A DNA stretch of 64,000 nt from Cupriavidus basilensis (GTDB taxonomy: Bacteria; Pseudomonadota; Gammaproteobacteria; Burkholderiales; Burkholderiaceae), in the NCBI RefSeq assembly GCF_000876015.1, contig NZ_BBQM01000017.1, forward strand, positions 33,855-97,854, in the 5' to 3' direction. Under the pieces are notes generated by a model. It was given only the letters and a program-made list of their open reading frames with translations, searched no databases and was not told the DNA's origin. The position numbers were made by a program, and so were the translations under genes. Below, piece by piece: positions 62,995-64,000 of the stretch; position 1 is the first letter of the stretch, and each line of letters starts with the position of its first letter.

Positions 62995-63915
62995 ATGGCT
63001 GGCTCGAGCCTCTTGCTGCTGATCGACGACATCACCTCGATCCTTGACGACATCGCGTCCATGAGCAAGCTCGCCGCCAAGAATACCGCCGGCGTGCTCG
63101 GCGACGATCTCGCTCTCAACGCGCAGCAAGTCACGGGCATGAAGGCCGACCGGGAGCTGCCGGTGGTGTGGGCGGTGGCAAAGGGATCGCTGCGCAACAA
63201 GGCAATCCTGGTGCCGTCCGCGCTGGCGATCAGCGCCGCGATTCCGTGGGCGATCACGCCTTTGTTGATGGCGGGTGGCGCCTTTCTCTGCCATGAGGGA
63301 TTCGAGAAGATTGCGCACAGCCTGCTGCATCAGCGGAAGGCACCGGAGGCGACTGTCATCCGGAGCGAGCCGCCGACAACGGATCTGGCCACGCTCGAAA
63401 CAACGAAGGTCCGCGGCGCGGTGCGCACGGATTTCATCTTGTCGGCGGAGATCATCGTCATCTCGCTCGGCACGGTTTCCGAGGCGACGTTCGGCACGCA
63501 GGTTGCCGTATTGTCGATCGTCGCATTGGTCATGACGGTGGGCGTCTATGGCCTGGTGGCCGGCATCGTCAGGCTCGACGATGCCGGGCTTTATCTTCAC
63601 CAACGGCCATCGGCAACGGCGCGCGCCGCCGGCCGGGCCATTCTGCGCATGGCGCCCTGGCTGATGCGGGCGCTTTCGGTGGCCGGCACGGTTGCCATGT
63701 TCCTGGTCGGCGGGGGAATCCTGGTACATGGCTTTCCTGGCGCGCACCACGTGACGGAGCGCGCCGGCGCCCTGCTGAGCACGGAAGGCAGTCTTGACAT
63801 GCTCGGTCCCCTGCTCGTCAATGGCGTGGCCGGCATCGTGGCCGGCGCGCTGGTGACGGCGGCGGTCTTCCTGATCAAGCTTGCGGTACGGATTGTCCGG
63901 CCATCGCTGGACTGA
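62995..63915 (+). CDS. DUF808 family membrane protein
   Basis: A 306-residue membrane protein. MAGSSLLLLIDDITSILDDI and ASMSKLAAKNTAGVLGDDLA are the DUF808 (YedI-like) start. Helices follow around 75-100 (PSALAISAAIPWAITPLLMA), 150-165, 170-195, 220-240 and 270-300. GGAGACC precedes the ATG at 62995. The family is widespread and uncharacterised. Its gene follows the sRNA-candidate region, in the same direction. Confidence 0.92.
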   Translation: MAGSSLLLLIDDITSILDDIASMSKLAAKNTAGVLGDDLALNAQQVTGMKADRELPVVWAVAKGSLRNKAILVPSALAISAAIPWAITPLLMAGGAFLCHEGFEKIAHSLLHQRKAPEATVIRSEPPTTDLATLETTKVRGAVRTDFILSAEIIVISLGTVSEATFGTQVAVLSIVALVMTVGVYGLVAGIVRLDDAGLYLHQRPSATARAAGRAILRMAPWLMRALSVAGTVAMFLVGGGILVHGFPGAHHVTERAGALLSTEGSLDMLGPLLVNGVAGIVAGALVTAAVFLIKLAVRIVRPSLD

Positions 63916-64000
63916 ACGCGATGGCTTGGCCGGTATGACGCGGATAATGCAAAGCGCCAGAAACTAAAACCCCAAAAGCAAAACCCCCCAGTCCATACGG

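Overview
This window is chromosomal DNA from a high-GC betaproteobacterium of the Burkholderiaceae, most likely Cupriavidus or a close relative. The evidence is very GC-rich third codon positions, a Bug/TctC solute receptor beside a LysR gene, a 3-hydroxybutyrate oligomer hydrolase (polyhydroxybutyrate metabolism), the betaproteobacterial order alaA-hom-thrC-moeA-moaD-moaE, and the rpsF-priB-rpsR-rplI operon. I see no prophage, insertion sequence, CRISPR array or integrase. The genus call is inference from gene content and protein style.

Layout. 0-5.7 kb: an ABC ATPase cut by the window edge, divergent from an IclR regulator across a near-perfect palindrome, then a b561-type cytochrome, a CHRD protein, a Bug receptor and a DapA-family lyase facing a LysR gene. 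5.7-12.5 kb: the glyoxylate shunt, with a haloacid dehalogenase and malate synthase (aceB) facing a LysR gene, a universal stress protein, an M48 lipoprotein protease and isocitrate lyase (aceA). 12.8-17.5 kb: hydrolase, gamma-glutamylcyclotransferase-like and RraA-like genes, then a LytTR/LytS two-component pair with a small LiaI-like membrane protein. 17.7-29.8 kb: a 12-kb sulfur block, all on the minus strand, running sbp-ssuE-ssuA-ssuD-ssuC-ssuB-mopI-(degenerate EAL)-(hydrolase)-cysT-cysW-cysA-cysB. It combines sulfate uptake, sulfonate uptake and desulfonation, and the CysB-type regulator. 30-36 kb: luciferase-like monooxygenase, lipid A acyltransferase, DUF427, Tam methyltransferase, a chemoreceptor and a small exported protein. 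36-50 kb: clpB with a sigma-32 type promoter, MaoC and 3HB-oligomer hydrolase, TetR with its probable operator, crcB, and the moaE-moaD-moeA-thrC-hom-alaA run. 50-57 kb: Mth938-like protein, Bcp peroxiredoxin, PIN-PhoH ATPase, NlpC/P60 lipoprotein, and the Pit/DUF47 phosphate pair. 56.6-64 kb: dnaB, the ribosomal operon, asparaginase, lexA with two SOS boxes, tRNA-His and a DUF808 membrane protein.

The most interesting non-coding signals are these. (1) A gene-free stretch of about 700 bp after tRNA-His holds two tandem promoter-like repeats, each followed about 120 bp later by a strong intrinsic terminator; I read these as two tandem small-RNA genes. (2) A promoter-to-terminator unit lies between bcp and phoH. 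(3) A shared box precedes both sbp and cysT. (4) Clear palindromic operators sit at the iclR-like and tetR genes. All functions are inferred by reading the sequence; no database search was run.
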